In this document: piece by piece, positions 1-5,706 of the stretch
Numbering within the stretch: position 1 is the stretch's first letter
How the letters are laid out: each line of letters begins with the position of its first letter
Source: an uncultured Collinsella sp.
GTDB taxonomy: Bacteria > Actinomycetota > Coriobacteriia > Coriobacteriales > Coriobacteriaceae
Direction: 5' to 3'
Length of the DNA: 14,615 bases
Assembly: GCA_902470265.1 (NCBI GenBank)
Contig: CABRFW010000012.1
Coordinates: forward strand, 1 to 14,615
Position numbers and translations under genes: made by a program
The notes under the pieces: model-generated
Told to the model about the DNA's origin: nothing
The model's input: the letters and a program-made list of their open reading frames with translations, nothing else
Databases searched by the model: none

Positions 1-739
1 CAACCATCTGGACCAGCATGCAGATGCCCTGCAAGATATCGACCGGCTCAACCCGGGTGACCACGCCCGGGGTCTCGAACTCATCGACCAAAAACCCAAA
101 GGGTGCCAGGCCTGTGATGGTAGCGACGTGACCAGGCAGGATAAAGCCGTCGATGGTCGTCTCGGGGTCGTTGGAGATCGCGCGCAGAGCCGGCGGCGTG
201 GTCTTGTGAGCACAGTAGACCGAGAAGTTCTGGAGCCCGCGCGCGTCGGCCTCCAGGATGGCGGCGGCAATGGTGGGCGTTGTGGTCTCAAAGCCGACGC
301 CCATAAAGATAACCGGGCGTTCGGGATTTTGCTCGGCAATGTCGAGTGCGTCGAGCGGAGAGTAAACGATGCGGATGTCGCGCCCCGCCGCCTTTTGCGC
401 GGCAAGCGAGGTGGACGATCCGGGCACGCGCATCATGTCGCCAAAGGTGGTGATGATGGCGCCGTCTATGTTGGCGAGCGCGATTGCGTGGTCGATGTCG
501 CGGTTGGCGGTAACGCAGACGGGGCAGCCCGGTCCGCTCAGCAGCTTGAGCCCGGCCGGCATAATGGAGCGAAAGCCATAGCGGCCGATGCTTACGGTGT
601 GCGTGCCGCAGACTTCCATAAGGTTGATGGTGCGGTCGCCGACAAGCTCGCAAATGCGATCGATGAGCTCGCGGGCCAGCTTGGAATCGCGAAATGCCGA
701 AAAGTCGATACCGGAGCGAGCCGGCTGTCCGGCCGCCAC
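1..739 (-). CDS. hypD: HypD, hydrogenase maturation protein (3' end outside window)
   Basis: HypD is the iron-sulfur scaffold that, with HypC, assembles the Fe(CN)2CO unit of [NiFe] hydrogenases in the cytoplasm. I translated the minus strand by hand; 246 codons are present and the frame is open to the left edge. Family motifs seen are CGTHT with Cys44 (equivalent to E. coli Cys41), GPGCPVCVT with Cys72 and Cys75, TFGDMMRVPG, a GVGFETT segment and an LPGHV segment. The chosen start is GTG at 739-737. It shares one base with the hypC stop codon (TAGTG) and has GAGG 7 bases upstream, inside the hypC end. This implies translational coupling, which fits the known HypC-HypD complex. The remaining C-terminal third or so and probably hypE lie beyond the window. 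Identity is very secure; the exact start is slightly less so. Confidence 0.95.
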   Translation of the reverse strand, partial: MAAGQPARSGIDFSAFRDSKLARELIDRICELVGDRTINLMEVCGTHTVSIGRYGFRSIMPAGLKLLSGPGCPVCVTANRDIDHAIALANIDGAIITTFGDMMRVPGSSTSLAAQKAAGRDIRIVYSPLDALDIAEQNPERPVIFMGVGFETTTPTIAAAILEADARGLQNFSVYCAHKTTPPALRAISNDPETTIDGFILPGHVATITGLAPFGFLVDEFETPGVVTRVEPVDILQGICMLVQMV

Positions 740-999
740 TAGTATGCCTCGGCCGGGTTGCTGGCCAGTTGGTCTTCTTCGGCCAGCTCGGTCATGGTGT
801 TGACCAGGTCGAGCGTCTCCTGCGCCTCCTGCTCGTCGACAATCTGGATGCCAAAGCCGGCGTGCACGAGAATATAGTCGCCAACCTGAGCCGTCGGCAC
901 GAGTCGTAGCGACACGGGGCGCTCGATGCCCATCATGTCGACGGTGGCCTTGAGGTCGTCGTCGCGTTTGACTACTTTACCGGGAACGGCAAGGCACAT
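739..999 (-). CDS. hypC: HypC/HybG family hydrogenase maturation chaperone
   Basis: This small chaperone (86 aa, usual length for the family) carries the Fe(CN)2CO group with HypD and delivers it to the hydrogenase large-subunit precursor. The N-terminus MCLAVPGKVV is the family signature, and Cys2 is the essential ligand exposed after Met removal. The middle has the typical beta-barrel segment ending in GDYILVHAGFGIQ, followed by a helical acidic tail. The ATG at 999-997 is preceded by AAAAGGGGAAC, a moderate ribosome binding site. The gene is 134 nt downstream of hypF and overlaps hypD by one base. The gap to hypF is the largest in this operon and holds a short dyad, so a second promoter or processing site there is possible but not shown. 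Confidence 0.95.
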   Translation of the reverse strand: MCLAVPGKVVKRDDDLKATVDMMGIERPVSLRLVPTAQVGDYILVHAGFGIQIVDEQEAQETLDLVNTMTELAEEDQLASNPAEAY

Positions 1000-1045
1000 A
1001 TTGTTCCCCTTTTAGACGCTTTGCGCTGGATGGGCGCTTAATAAT

Positions 1046-1059
1046 CCATCAGTTGATGG
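1046..1059. repeat. Short inverted repeat in the hypF-hypC gap
   Basis: CCATCA and TGATGG are separated by 2 bases in the 134-bp gap between hypF and hypC. Outer GCGCT/AGCGC segments (around 1034 and 1061) could extend the stem with a bulge. On the minus strand it is followed by ATTATTAAG, too short a T-run for a convincing terminator. It could be an operator, an mRNA processing hairpin or chance. The rest of the gap shows nothing recognisable. Confidence 0.3.
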
Positions 1060-1133
1060 TAGCGCTCGCGGGGTTCGCGGGCAAACGCGTTACGCCTGTG
1101 AGACGGCTGGGCACGGCGGCGTGCGAGAGCGAG

Positions 1134-3605
1134 CTACTGCGATGCAATCTGCGCAAGACGAGCGCTTGCGACCGCCGCCTGACCGTAGGCGATGCAGCCG
1201 TCGTTGACGGGCACGGTATGGGGGACGAGGACGGTAAGGCCTGCGCTTTTGAGCTCGCGGGTGAGGAGCTGAAGCAGGAGTCGGTTCATGAACACGCCGC
1301 CCGATAGGGCGACGGTGTCGATGCCCTCGCGCACGCAGATATCGCTGGAGATGTGTGCCGAGGAGCGCGCGACGACGACATGGAAGTCGAGCGCGAGCCT
1401 GTCGGCGGGCGCTCCGGCTTCAATTCCCTCCAAAAGTGCCTCAAAGAGTGCTTTCTGGTCCAGAACATAGGAGCCGTCCAACCACGATGGGTCAGATGCG
1501 GAATAGCCGGCGTTGTCATCGGGAAAACGGGCGATTTCGCTGTCCAGTGCACGCCAGGCGGCGGCTTCGAGCTCGATGGCGGGTTCGCCCTCGTAGGTTG
1601 CCTGGCCGCAAATGCCCAAAATCGCGGCTGCGGCATCAAACAGGCGACCCATGCTGCTGGTGCGCGGGCTGTTGATGCCGCGCTCGATCATCGTTGCCGT
1701 TATGCTGCGCGTCTGCTCGTCAAGGCTGTCCAAGAGTCCCGCGGCGCCCGGGTGCTCGAGCAGGTCGAGCTCGCTGAGCAGGGCAAAGGCATTGCGGCGG
1801 GCATCGTGTACGGATGCGGCGCCACCGGGAAGCGTCCAAGTGCGCAGATGCGCGACGCGTTCAAAATCGGCGAGATGGGAGATAAGAAACTCGCCGCCCC
1901 ATATGGTGCCATCGGTGCCGGCGCCCGTGCCGTCGAAGGCGATGCCGAGGACGCGTGCATCGGGCGCAAGCCGGCCTGCGACAATCGCCTCTGTCATTAC
2001 GCTCGCGATGTGCGCATGATGGTGCTGGACTTCGATAAGCGGCAGATTATGCTCCCGTGCCTGCTCGCGTGCCCATTGGCTCGACAGATAGCTGGGATGC
2101 ATGTCACATGCCAAGGCGGCGGGCGCCAGGTCAAAGAGGTTTTCCAGACGCGAGCGCGCGGCGCTCCAGGCATCGAAAGTCGCGCCGTTTTCGACATCGC
2201 CGATATGCTGCGACACAAAACAGGTCGTATGACCGTCGGCGTCCTCGCGCGTGAGTGCGATCGTGGCTTTTTGCTGCGGCCCACAGGCGAGTACGCAGGG
2301 CGTGGTGCCGTCGAGCGCCGGCAACGACAGCGGTTGCGGTGCATATCCGCGTGCGCGACGCACGGGCATGACGTCGCCGTCGACCAAGCGTACCACGGAG
2401 TCGTCGTAGCGCGACAGAATCGCGCGGTCGTTACCGAGCAGCGCATCGGCGATGCCGGCGGCAACAAGGTGCTCCCATGCAAGGGCATCGTCGGTCTCGA
2501 TGGGCTCTTCGCTCAGGTTTCCGCTGGTCATGACGATTGCGTGCATACCGTTCGCTGCAGCCGCGGCGAGCAGCAAATGTTGAAGTGGGGTGTAGGGGAG
2601 CATGACGCCGAGCTCGGGCAAGTCGTGCGCGACGGATGGCGCGAGTTCGAGGGCGTTGGGGGAGCCGTGGGTGTCGCTGCCGGCTGCGCGGCGACGCAAC
2701 AGCACAATGGGACGAACACTGCCGGCCAGCAGGTCGCGTTCAACGCCATCAATGTGACACAGGCGCTCGGCGTCGGCAAGGCTGCGCACCATAACGGCAA
2801 GCGGCTTGTTGCTGCGACGCTTGCGACGGCGCAACTCGCACACCGCCTGTTCGTTGGTGGCATCGCAGGCCAGATGGAATCCTCCCAGACCCTTGATGGC
2901 GACGATCCCGCCGCCTGCCAGCAGCTCGACACAGCGTTCGATGATGGCATCGCTGGCCTCGCGCGTGGAGCCGACGGCTGGTGTTGCGTCGACACCCGCT
3001 GGTACAACGTCGCGATCCGCCTCGCGCCACGTAATGTGCGGCCCGCATTCAAAGCAGGCGTCGGGTTGCGCGTGAAACCGCCGATCGAGCGGGTCGGCAT
3101 ACTCTGCGGCGCAGGTGGGGCACATGGGAAAGCGATCCATCGAGGTTGCCGCTCGGTCATAGGGCAGCGAGCGAATGATGGTAAAGCGCGGTCCGCAATT
3201 GGTGCAGTTGATAAAGGGATAGTGAAAGCGTCGGTCGGCGGGGTCGAACAGCTCGCGCAGGCAGTCGTCGCACGTGGCGATATCGGGGGAGATGAGCGTC
3301 GTGTGGGCAGTTTGATCCTGCGACGCCACAATGCGAAAGCCCTGCTCGTTAGCGGCGTCCCAGTCGCCGGGTGCTAGGTCCACAACCTCGACATGCTCCA
3401 CGCGAGACGCCGCAGGCGCATGTTCGGAAAGCGCGTCGACAAATTCGTCGAGCGACTCGCTTAGAGCGTGCGCCTCGATATGCACGCCATCGCCCGCGTT
3501 GAGCACCCAGCCGCAAATGCCGTGCGCCATGGCCTCGCGATACACAAACGGTCGCATGCCGACACCCTGCACAATGCCCGTTACATGGATATGCGCATGT
3601 CGCAT
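1134..3605 (-). CDS. hypF: HypF, carbamoyltransferase for hydrogenase cyanide ligands
   Basis: HypF uses carbamoyl phosphate and ATP to carbamoylate the C-terminal Cys of HypE, the source of the CN ligands of the [NiFe] site. The 823 aa length is slightly longer than usual. Domains in order are as follows. An acylphosphatase domain (about 1-95) has GIVQGVGMRPF with Arg18 and Asn36. Four zinc-finger CxxC pairs sit at Cys112/115, 134/137, 162/165 and 184/187. A YrdC-like domain (about 210-400) contains KGLGGFHLACDA and the RRRKRRSNKPLAVM stretch. A Kae1-like domain has HHHAH at 528-532, FDGTGAGTDGT, SGGVFMNR at 768 and a DGCIAYGQ end. The ATG at 3605-3603 follows GGAGG by about 7 bases. It lies 29 nt after nikR, so it is very likely in the same transcript. 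All catalytic motifs are intact. Confidence 0.97.
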   Translation of the reverse strand: MRHAHIHVTGIVQGVGMRPFVYREAMAHGICGWVLNAGDGVHIEAHALSESLDEFVDALSEHAPAASRVEHVEVVDLAPGDWDAANEQGFRIVASQDQTAHTTLISPDIATCDDCLRELFDPADRRFHYPFINCTNCGPRFTIIRSLPYDRAATSMDRFPMCPTCAAEYADPLDRRFHAQPDACFECGPHITWREADRDVVPAGVDATPAVGSTREASDAIIERCVELLAGGGIVAIKGLGGFHLACDATNEQAVCELRRRKRRSNKPLAVMVRSLADAERLCHIDGVERDLLAGSVRPIVLLRRRAAGSDTHGSPNALELAPSVAHDLPELGVMLPYTPLQHLLLAAAAANGMHAIVMTSGNLSEEPIETDDALAWEHLVAAGIADALLGNDRAILSRYDDSVVRLVDGDVMPVRRARGYAPQPLSLPALDGTTPCVLACGPQQKATIALTREDADGHTTCFVSQHIGDVENGATFDAWSAARSRLENLFDLAPAALACDMHPSYLSSQWAREQAREHNLPLIEVQHHHAHIASVMTEAIVAGRLAPDARVLGIAFDGTGAGTDGTIWGGEFLISHLADFERVAHLRTWTLPGGAASVHDARRNAFALLSELDLLEHPGAAGLLDSLDEQTRSITATMIERGINSPRTSSMGRLFDAAAAILGICGQATYEGEPAIELEAAAWRALDSEIARFPDDNAGYSASDPSWLDGSYVLDQKALFEALLEGIEAGAPADRLALDFHVVVARSSAHISSDICVREGIDTVALSGGVFMNRLLLQLLTRELKSAGLTVLVPHTVPVNDGCIAYGQAAVASARLAQIASQ

Positions 3606-3634
3606 GCGACCCTCCTTCGTTGAAATGTGTGCTG

Positions 3635-4141
3635 TTACAGCCCCAGGCTCTGCTCGGTGGCGGCGCAGGTGAGCTCGCCGTGTTTAACCCCGCGCAGGCC
3701 CAGCAGACGGTCAGCCAGCTCGTAGACACGTTCGCCGCGACCCTTAAGCGCCAGAATCTCCAAGCAGTTGTGGTGATCCAGGTGCACATGCATGGTCGAT
3801 ACGATCTCGTCGGTGTAGTCGTGTTGCACCTCGTCCAAGCGGCGCGTCAGGTCGCCGGTGTGATGGTCGTAAATCATGGTGAGTGATCCGATGACCTGCT
3901 CGTCGGGCGTTCGCATCTGCTCCTTGGCAATCGATGCGCGAATCAGGTCGCGTACAGCCTCGGAGCGGTTGGCCACGTCGCCGCGGCGCGCGATCTGCTC
4001 GTCAAAGCGGCGCAACAGGTCGTCGGGCGCGGTGACCGAAAAACGGACCAGCTCGGAGGCGGAGCCGCTGCAACGGCAGTCTGCGTCGCCGGTCGGCCCG
4101 TGCGAATGCTCGTGCCCGCAGGTGTGCTCGTGCTCGGTCAC
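3635..4141 (-). CDS. nikR: NikR, nickel-responsive ribbon-helix-helix regulator with His/Cys-rich N-terminal tail
   Basis: NikR is a nickel-sensing repressor that binds DNA as a tetramer. Residues 30-72 form the ribbon-helix-helix part (LVRFSVTAPDDLLRRFDE, then a helix rich in Arg). Residues 83-165 are the ACT-like metal domain. The four square-planar Ni ligands of E. coli NikR all have counterparts: His93 (His76), His118 (His87), His120 (His89) and Cys126 (Cys95), in a HVHLDHHNC context. The first 24 residues form an extra tail with His4, 6, 10, 12, 14 and Cys8, 22, 24, absent from the E. coli protein; it may bind metal. The start is GTG at 4141-4139, one base after the stop of the upstream small gene, with no good Shine-Dalgarno of its own, so coupling is likely. 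A later start would remove the His-rich tail, but no better site is visible. As first known regulator of the hyp operon it probably represses or tunes it according to nickel. Confidence 0.93.
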   Translation of the reverse strand: MTEHEHTCGHEHSHGPTGDADCRCSGSASELVRFSVTAPDDLLRRFDEQIARRGDVANRSEAVRDLIRASIAKEQMRTPDEQVIGSLTMIYDHHTGDLTRRLDEVQHDYTDEIVSTMHVHLDHHNCLEILALKGRGERVYELADRLLGLRGVKHGELTCAATEQSLGL

Positions 4142-4142
4142 G

Positions 4143-4391
4143 CTACACCAGCTTTACGGAGCCAACGGAGTTATGGTCGGCCTCGATGGCCTCCTCGTAG
4201 CCCTCGAGTGCGTCGTGCGCCTCGTGGAGCGCCGCCATGGCGGCCTCGAGCTTGGCGCCAATGCGCTCCATATCAAAGTTCTCGGTCGCATGCAGCAGCT
4301 GATGGCTCCACTCGTGGGCGAGCTCGATCGTGTCGTCGACCTGCTTGACGCTCATGGCAAGCTGGCTCATGTTCATTCCGACGTCATGCAT
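4143..4391 (-). CDS. Small helical histidine-rich protein of unknown function, first gene of the nikR-hyp operon
   Basis: I do not recognise this 82-aa protein. It appears almost wholly helical, acidic and soluble, with no signal peptide or membrane segment. Two amphipathic helices are likely (about 8-37 and 40-72). His26, His30 and His34 are spaced i, i+4, i+8, which puts them on one helix face; HEWSH at 26-30 formally matches HExxH. His56 and His59 lie on the second helix and could face them. The ATG at 4391-4389 has AAGGAGA 8 bases upstream, the best ribosome site of the operon. Its stop is one base before the nikR GTG, so the two are translated together. A role in nickel binding or sensing is inferred only from the His pattern and context. 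A short metalloprotease is unlikely at this size. Confidence 0.8.
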   Translation of the reverse strand: MHDVGMNMSQLAMSVKQVDDTIELAHEWSHQLLHATENFDMERIGAKLEAAMAALHEAHDALEGYEEAIEADHNSVGSVKLV

Positions 4392-4430
4392 GGGAAATCT
4401 CCTTTTGTACGGGTCTATTCAGTGGTTCAG

Positions 4431-4436
4431 ATTCTA
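4431..4436 (-). promoter_or_regulatory. Candidate -10 box for the nikR-hyp operon
   Basis: On the minus strand this reads TAGAAT, five of six matches to TATAAT, 40 bases before the first start codon and just downstream of the trxA terminator. The -35 region at 16-18 bp spacing (GGCGAC or neighbours) is poor, so an activator or relaxed promoter would be needed. I found no GTATGA-N16-TCATAC-type NikR operator here. Confidence 0.3.
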
Positions 4437-4462
4437 CTACGCCTGCTTTGCGCGTCGCCGCA

Positions 4463-4501
4463 TAAGAAAACGGGTGCGAGTCCGTCTGACCCGCACCCGT
4501 T
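4463..4501 (-). terminator. Rho-independent terminator, minus strand, for trxA
   Basis: AACGGGTGCG (4469-4478) pairs perfectly with CGCACCCGTT (4492-4501) around a 13-base loop. Read on the minus strand, the stem runs straight into TTTTCTTA. The plus strand has no T-run after the stem, so it acts for minus-strand transcripts arriving from trxA. It separates trxA from the nikR-hyp operon, whose first start codon is about 78 bases further on. An attenuator role for the hyp operon is possible only if transcription starts upstream of it. Confidence 0.75.
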
Positions 4502-4542
4502 CACTGGGGGGCTGTTTGTGATTACCATACTATCCGTGGTCG

Positions 4543-4587
4543 CGGGCGCAGCGCCCGGCTCTCCGGTGAGCGGCGCAAAACCGCTCA
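4543..4587. repeat. Two further hairpins between trxA and its terminator
   Basis: CGGGCGC (4543-4549) and GCGCCCG (4551-4557) form a tight inverted repeat. TGAGCGG (4567-4573) and CCGCTCA (4581-4587) form a 7-bp stem with a 7-base loop. Neither is followed by a T-run on the minus strand. They lie in what should be the trxA 3' untranslated region and may stabilise the mRNA end. The 221-bp gap 4392-4612 holds these, the terminator and the candidate promoter, and no gene. Confidence 0.45.
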
Positions 4588-4612
4588 TGGACGGCAGCAC
4601 GTGACCGGTGTA

Positions 4613-4933
4613 TTACAGGTGCTTCTCAAGCAGCGCCTGCAGCCTGGCCTTGGGCAGCGCGCCAACGGAGCGGTCGATTTCCTCGCCGTTCTTAAAGACG
4701 ACCAGCGTGGGGATGCTCATGACGCCAAACTTCATGGCCAGGTCCTGATTGTCGTCGACGTTGCATTTGGCGACGGCAAGCTTGCCGGCCAGCTCGTCGG
4801 CCACTTCGTCAACGATGGGCGAGAGCGAACGGCAGGGACCGCACCACGGTGCCCAAAAATCAACAAGTACGGGAAGGCTGTCGTTAACGATGGAATCGAA
4901 GTTCTCGGGGGTAATCTGCTTAATGTCAGCCAT
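4613..4933 (-). CDS. trxA: Thioredoxin
   Basis: Thioredoxin reduces disulfides in cytoplasmic proteins using electrons from thioredoxin reductase. The 106-aa length is standard. WCGPC is at residues 30-34 (Cys31, Cys34) after VDFWAP, the buried Asp25 is present, cis-Pro75 sits in SIPT, and the GxxPKxxL end is typical. The frame is open further upstream (to 5017), but the start chosen is ATG at 4933-4931. GGAGGT lies 5 bases before it, and the residues added by earlier starts (MVALRAVG...) do not belong to the family. It is transcribed divergently from the gene at 5070 and terminates at the stem-loop near 4469. No reductase gene is adjacent. Confidence 0.96.
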   Translation of the reverse strand: MADIKQITPENFDSIVNDSLPVLVDFWAPWCGPCRSLSPIVDEVADELAGKLAVAKCNVDDNQDLAMKFGVMSIPTLVVFKNGEEIDRSVGALPKARLQALLEKHL

Positions 4934-4951
4934 GGTGACCTCCATAGTGCG

Positions 4952-4968
4952 ACGCGGCTCGGCCGCGT
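4952..4968 (-). repeat. Perfect stem-loop in the trxA leader
   Basis: ACGCGGC (4952-4958) and GCCGCGT (4962-4968) are exact complements around a 3-base loop, preceded on the minus strand by TTTT. The hairpin ends 9 bases before the trxA GGAGGT, so in the mRNA it sits close to the ribosome site. It may protect or modulate the leader, or be an operator in DNA. The function is unknown. Confidence 0.45.
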
Positions 4969-4987
4969 AAAACTCAGTACGACCGTG

Positions 4988-4993
4988 CTTATA
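4988..4993 (-). promoter_or_regulatory. Candidate -10 box for trxA
   Basis: On the minus strand this reads TATAAG (five of six matches), 55-60 bases before the trxA ATG and upstream of the leader hairpin. Upstream GGTTGC/TGGTTG at 16-17 bp is a weak -35. Another AT-rich minus-strand option is TATAAA within 5033-5038, overlapping the divergent promoter. Confidence 0.3.
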
Positions 4994-5035
4994 CCCAACG
5001 GCCCGCAATGCAACCACTCGCAGGTGGCTCTTTTA

Positions 5036-5041
5036 TATAAT
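5036..5041 (+). promoter_or_regulatory. -10 box (TATAAT) of the gene starting at 5070
   Basis: This is a perfect TATAAT in an AT island (TTTTATATAATGG) within GC-rich DNA, 29 bases before the ATG chosen for the downstream gene. The -35 region at 17 bp spacing (ACCACT) is poor. The ATG that overlaps this box (5040) is therefore unlikely to be translated, because transcription would start after it. Confidence 0.55.
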
Positions 5042-5069
5042 GGTGGGCACGCAAACGATTGGAGAGCGC

Positions 5070-5645
5070 ATGTCCACGCCACAAAGCCAGAAAAAAGAAG
5101 TTATCGCCCAGGCGACCGAGCAGGAGCTCGCATCGCTCGCGGGTCGCGGCGTGCGTATCGCGGGCAACGCGTGCTCGCCGATTGTGCTGGTAAAAGGTGA
5201 TTTAGACGATGCCGAGCGTGCGGGCGGCGAGCTGGCTGCCGGTCCGGACGGTGCCGCGCTGCGCAAGGCGCTCGGTGCCATCGGCTACGCGCCCGAGGAT
5301 TTTTGCGTGCTGGCAAGTGTTGCCGGCGTGGGTGACGGAGCGGTTGCGACAGGCGAGGGCCTGCCGTGCGAGCTGTTCCGCGAGGCGCTTGAGGCTTTGG
5401 ACCCCGAGGCAGTCCTGCTGCTGGACGATCGCGCGGCCGATACCATGCGCGAGACCTATGCCGACATGCTCGTGGCAATCGACGACTTTGATACCGCTAT
5501 GCTCAAGCCTGGCTTGGTCGCCCATGTACAGGGTCGTCGCGTGCTCGCGCTCGACGGTTTTGAGGCGGCGCTCACTGACAAAGCCGCCAAGCAGCGCATG
5601 TGGGCATACATCAAACAGCTGACCCCGGCAGCCGCGCCGCTGTAG
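5070..5645 (+). CDS. Uncharacterised protein, possibly a degenerate uracil-DNA glycosylase-like fold
   Basis: This is a 191-aa soluble protein with no signal peptide. By eye, residues 36-84 resemble motif A of family-4 uracil-DNA glycosylases: PIVLVKGD, then a Gly-Pro-Asp-Gly segment, ALRKALGAIGY and PEDFCVLASV follow the order of GEAPG, GxPFVGxAG, LLxxxLxxIG and the REDVYITNV strand. Residues 110-130 (LEALDPEAVLLLDDRAADTM) match the later LxPKVIVALG strand-helix. The catalytic GEAPG is replaced by KGDLD, and the iron-sulfur Cys pattern is missing, with only Cys35, Cys79 and Cys104-region residues. Glycosylase activity is therefore not expected. The start is ATG 5070 with GGAG 6-7 bases upstream; the frame is open from 5040, but that lies in the -10 box. 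It is divergent from trxA. The fold assignment is an inference; it is safest to call it hypothetical. Confidence 0.75.
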   Translation: MSTPQSQKKEVIAQATEQELASLAGRGVRIAGNACSPIVLVKGDLDDAERAGGELAAGPDGAALRKALGAIGYAPEDFCVLASVAGVGDGAVATGEGLPCELFREALEALDPEAVLLLDDRAADTMRETYADMLVAIDDFDTAMLKPGLVAHVQGRRVLALDGFEAALTDKAAKQRMWAYIKQLTPAAAPL

Positions 5646-5662
5646 CGGTCCGGCGCCGACAA

Positions 5663-5692
5663 GGCAGCCCCAGCGGGTCGAACGCGGCTGCC
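5663..5692. terminator. Hairpin between convergent genes, possible bidirectional terminator
   Basis: GGCAGCC (5663-5669) pairs with GGCTGCC (5686-5692), with an inner GCG/CGC stem and a 3-base bulge. It sits in the 61-bp gap between the stop of the plus-strand gene (5645) and the stop of the minus-strand kinase gene (5707). T-runs are weak on both sides (TTGTC on the minus strand), so termination efficiency is uncertain. Confidence 0.45.
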
Positions 5693-5706
5693 GGCCTGTC
5701 GCGTCC

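Noticed and set aside
1353..3377. 674-codon open frame on the plus strand opposite hypF
   Set aside because: It is the complement of a complete, motif-rich hypF in GC-rich DNA; its translation is low in structure and lacks any family motif or ribosome site.
4143..4391. HEWSH in the 82-aa protein as a zinc protease motif
   Set aside because: The protein is far too short and lacks a third ligand region typical of such enzymes; a metal-binding helix is more plausible.
4934..5017. N-terminal extension of thioredoxin
   Set aside because: GGAGGT lies 5 bases before ATG 4933, and the extra residues cross the leader hairpin and candidate promoter.
5040..5069. ATG 5040 as start of the glycosylase-like gene
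   Set aside because: It overlaps the TATAAT box, so it would lie upstream of the transcript start; ATG 5070 has GGAG at the right distance.
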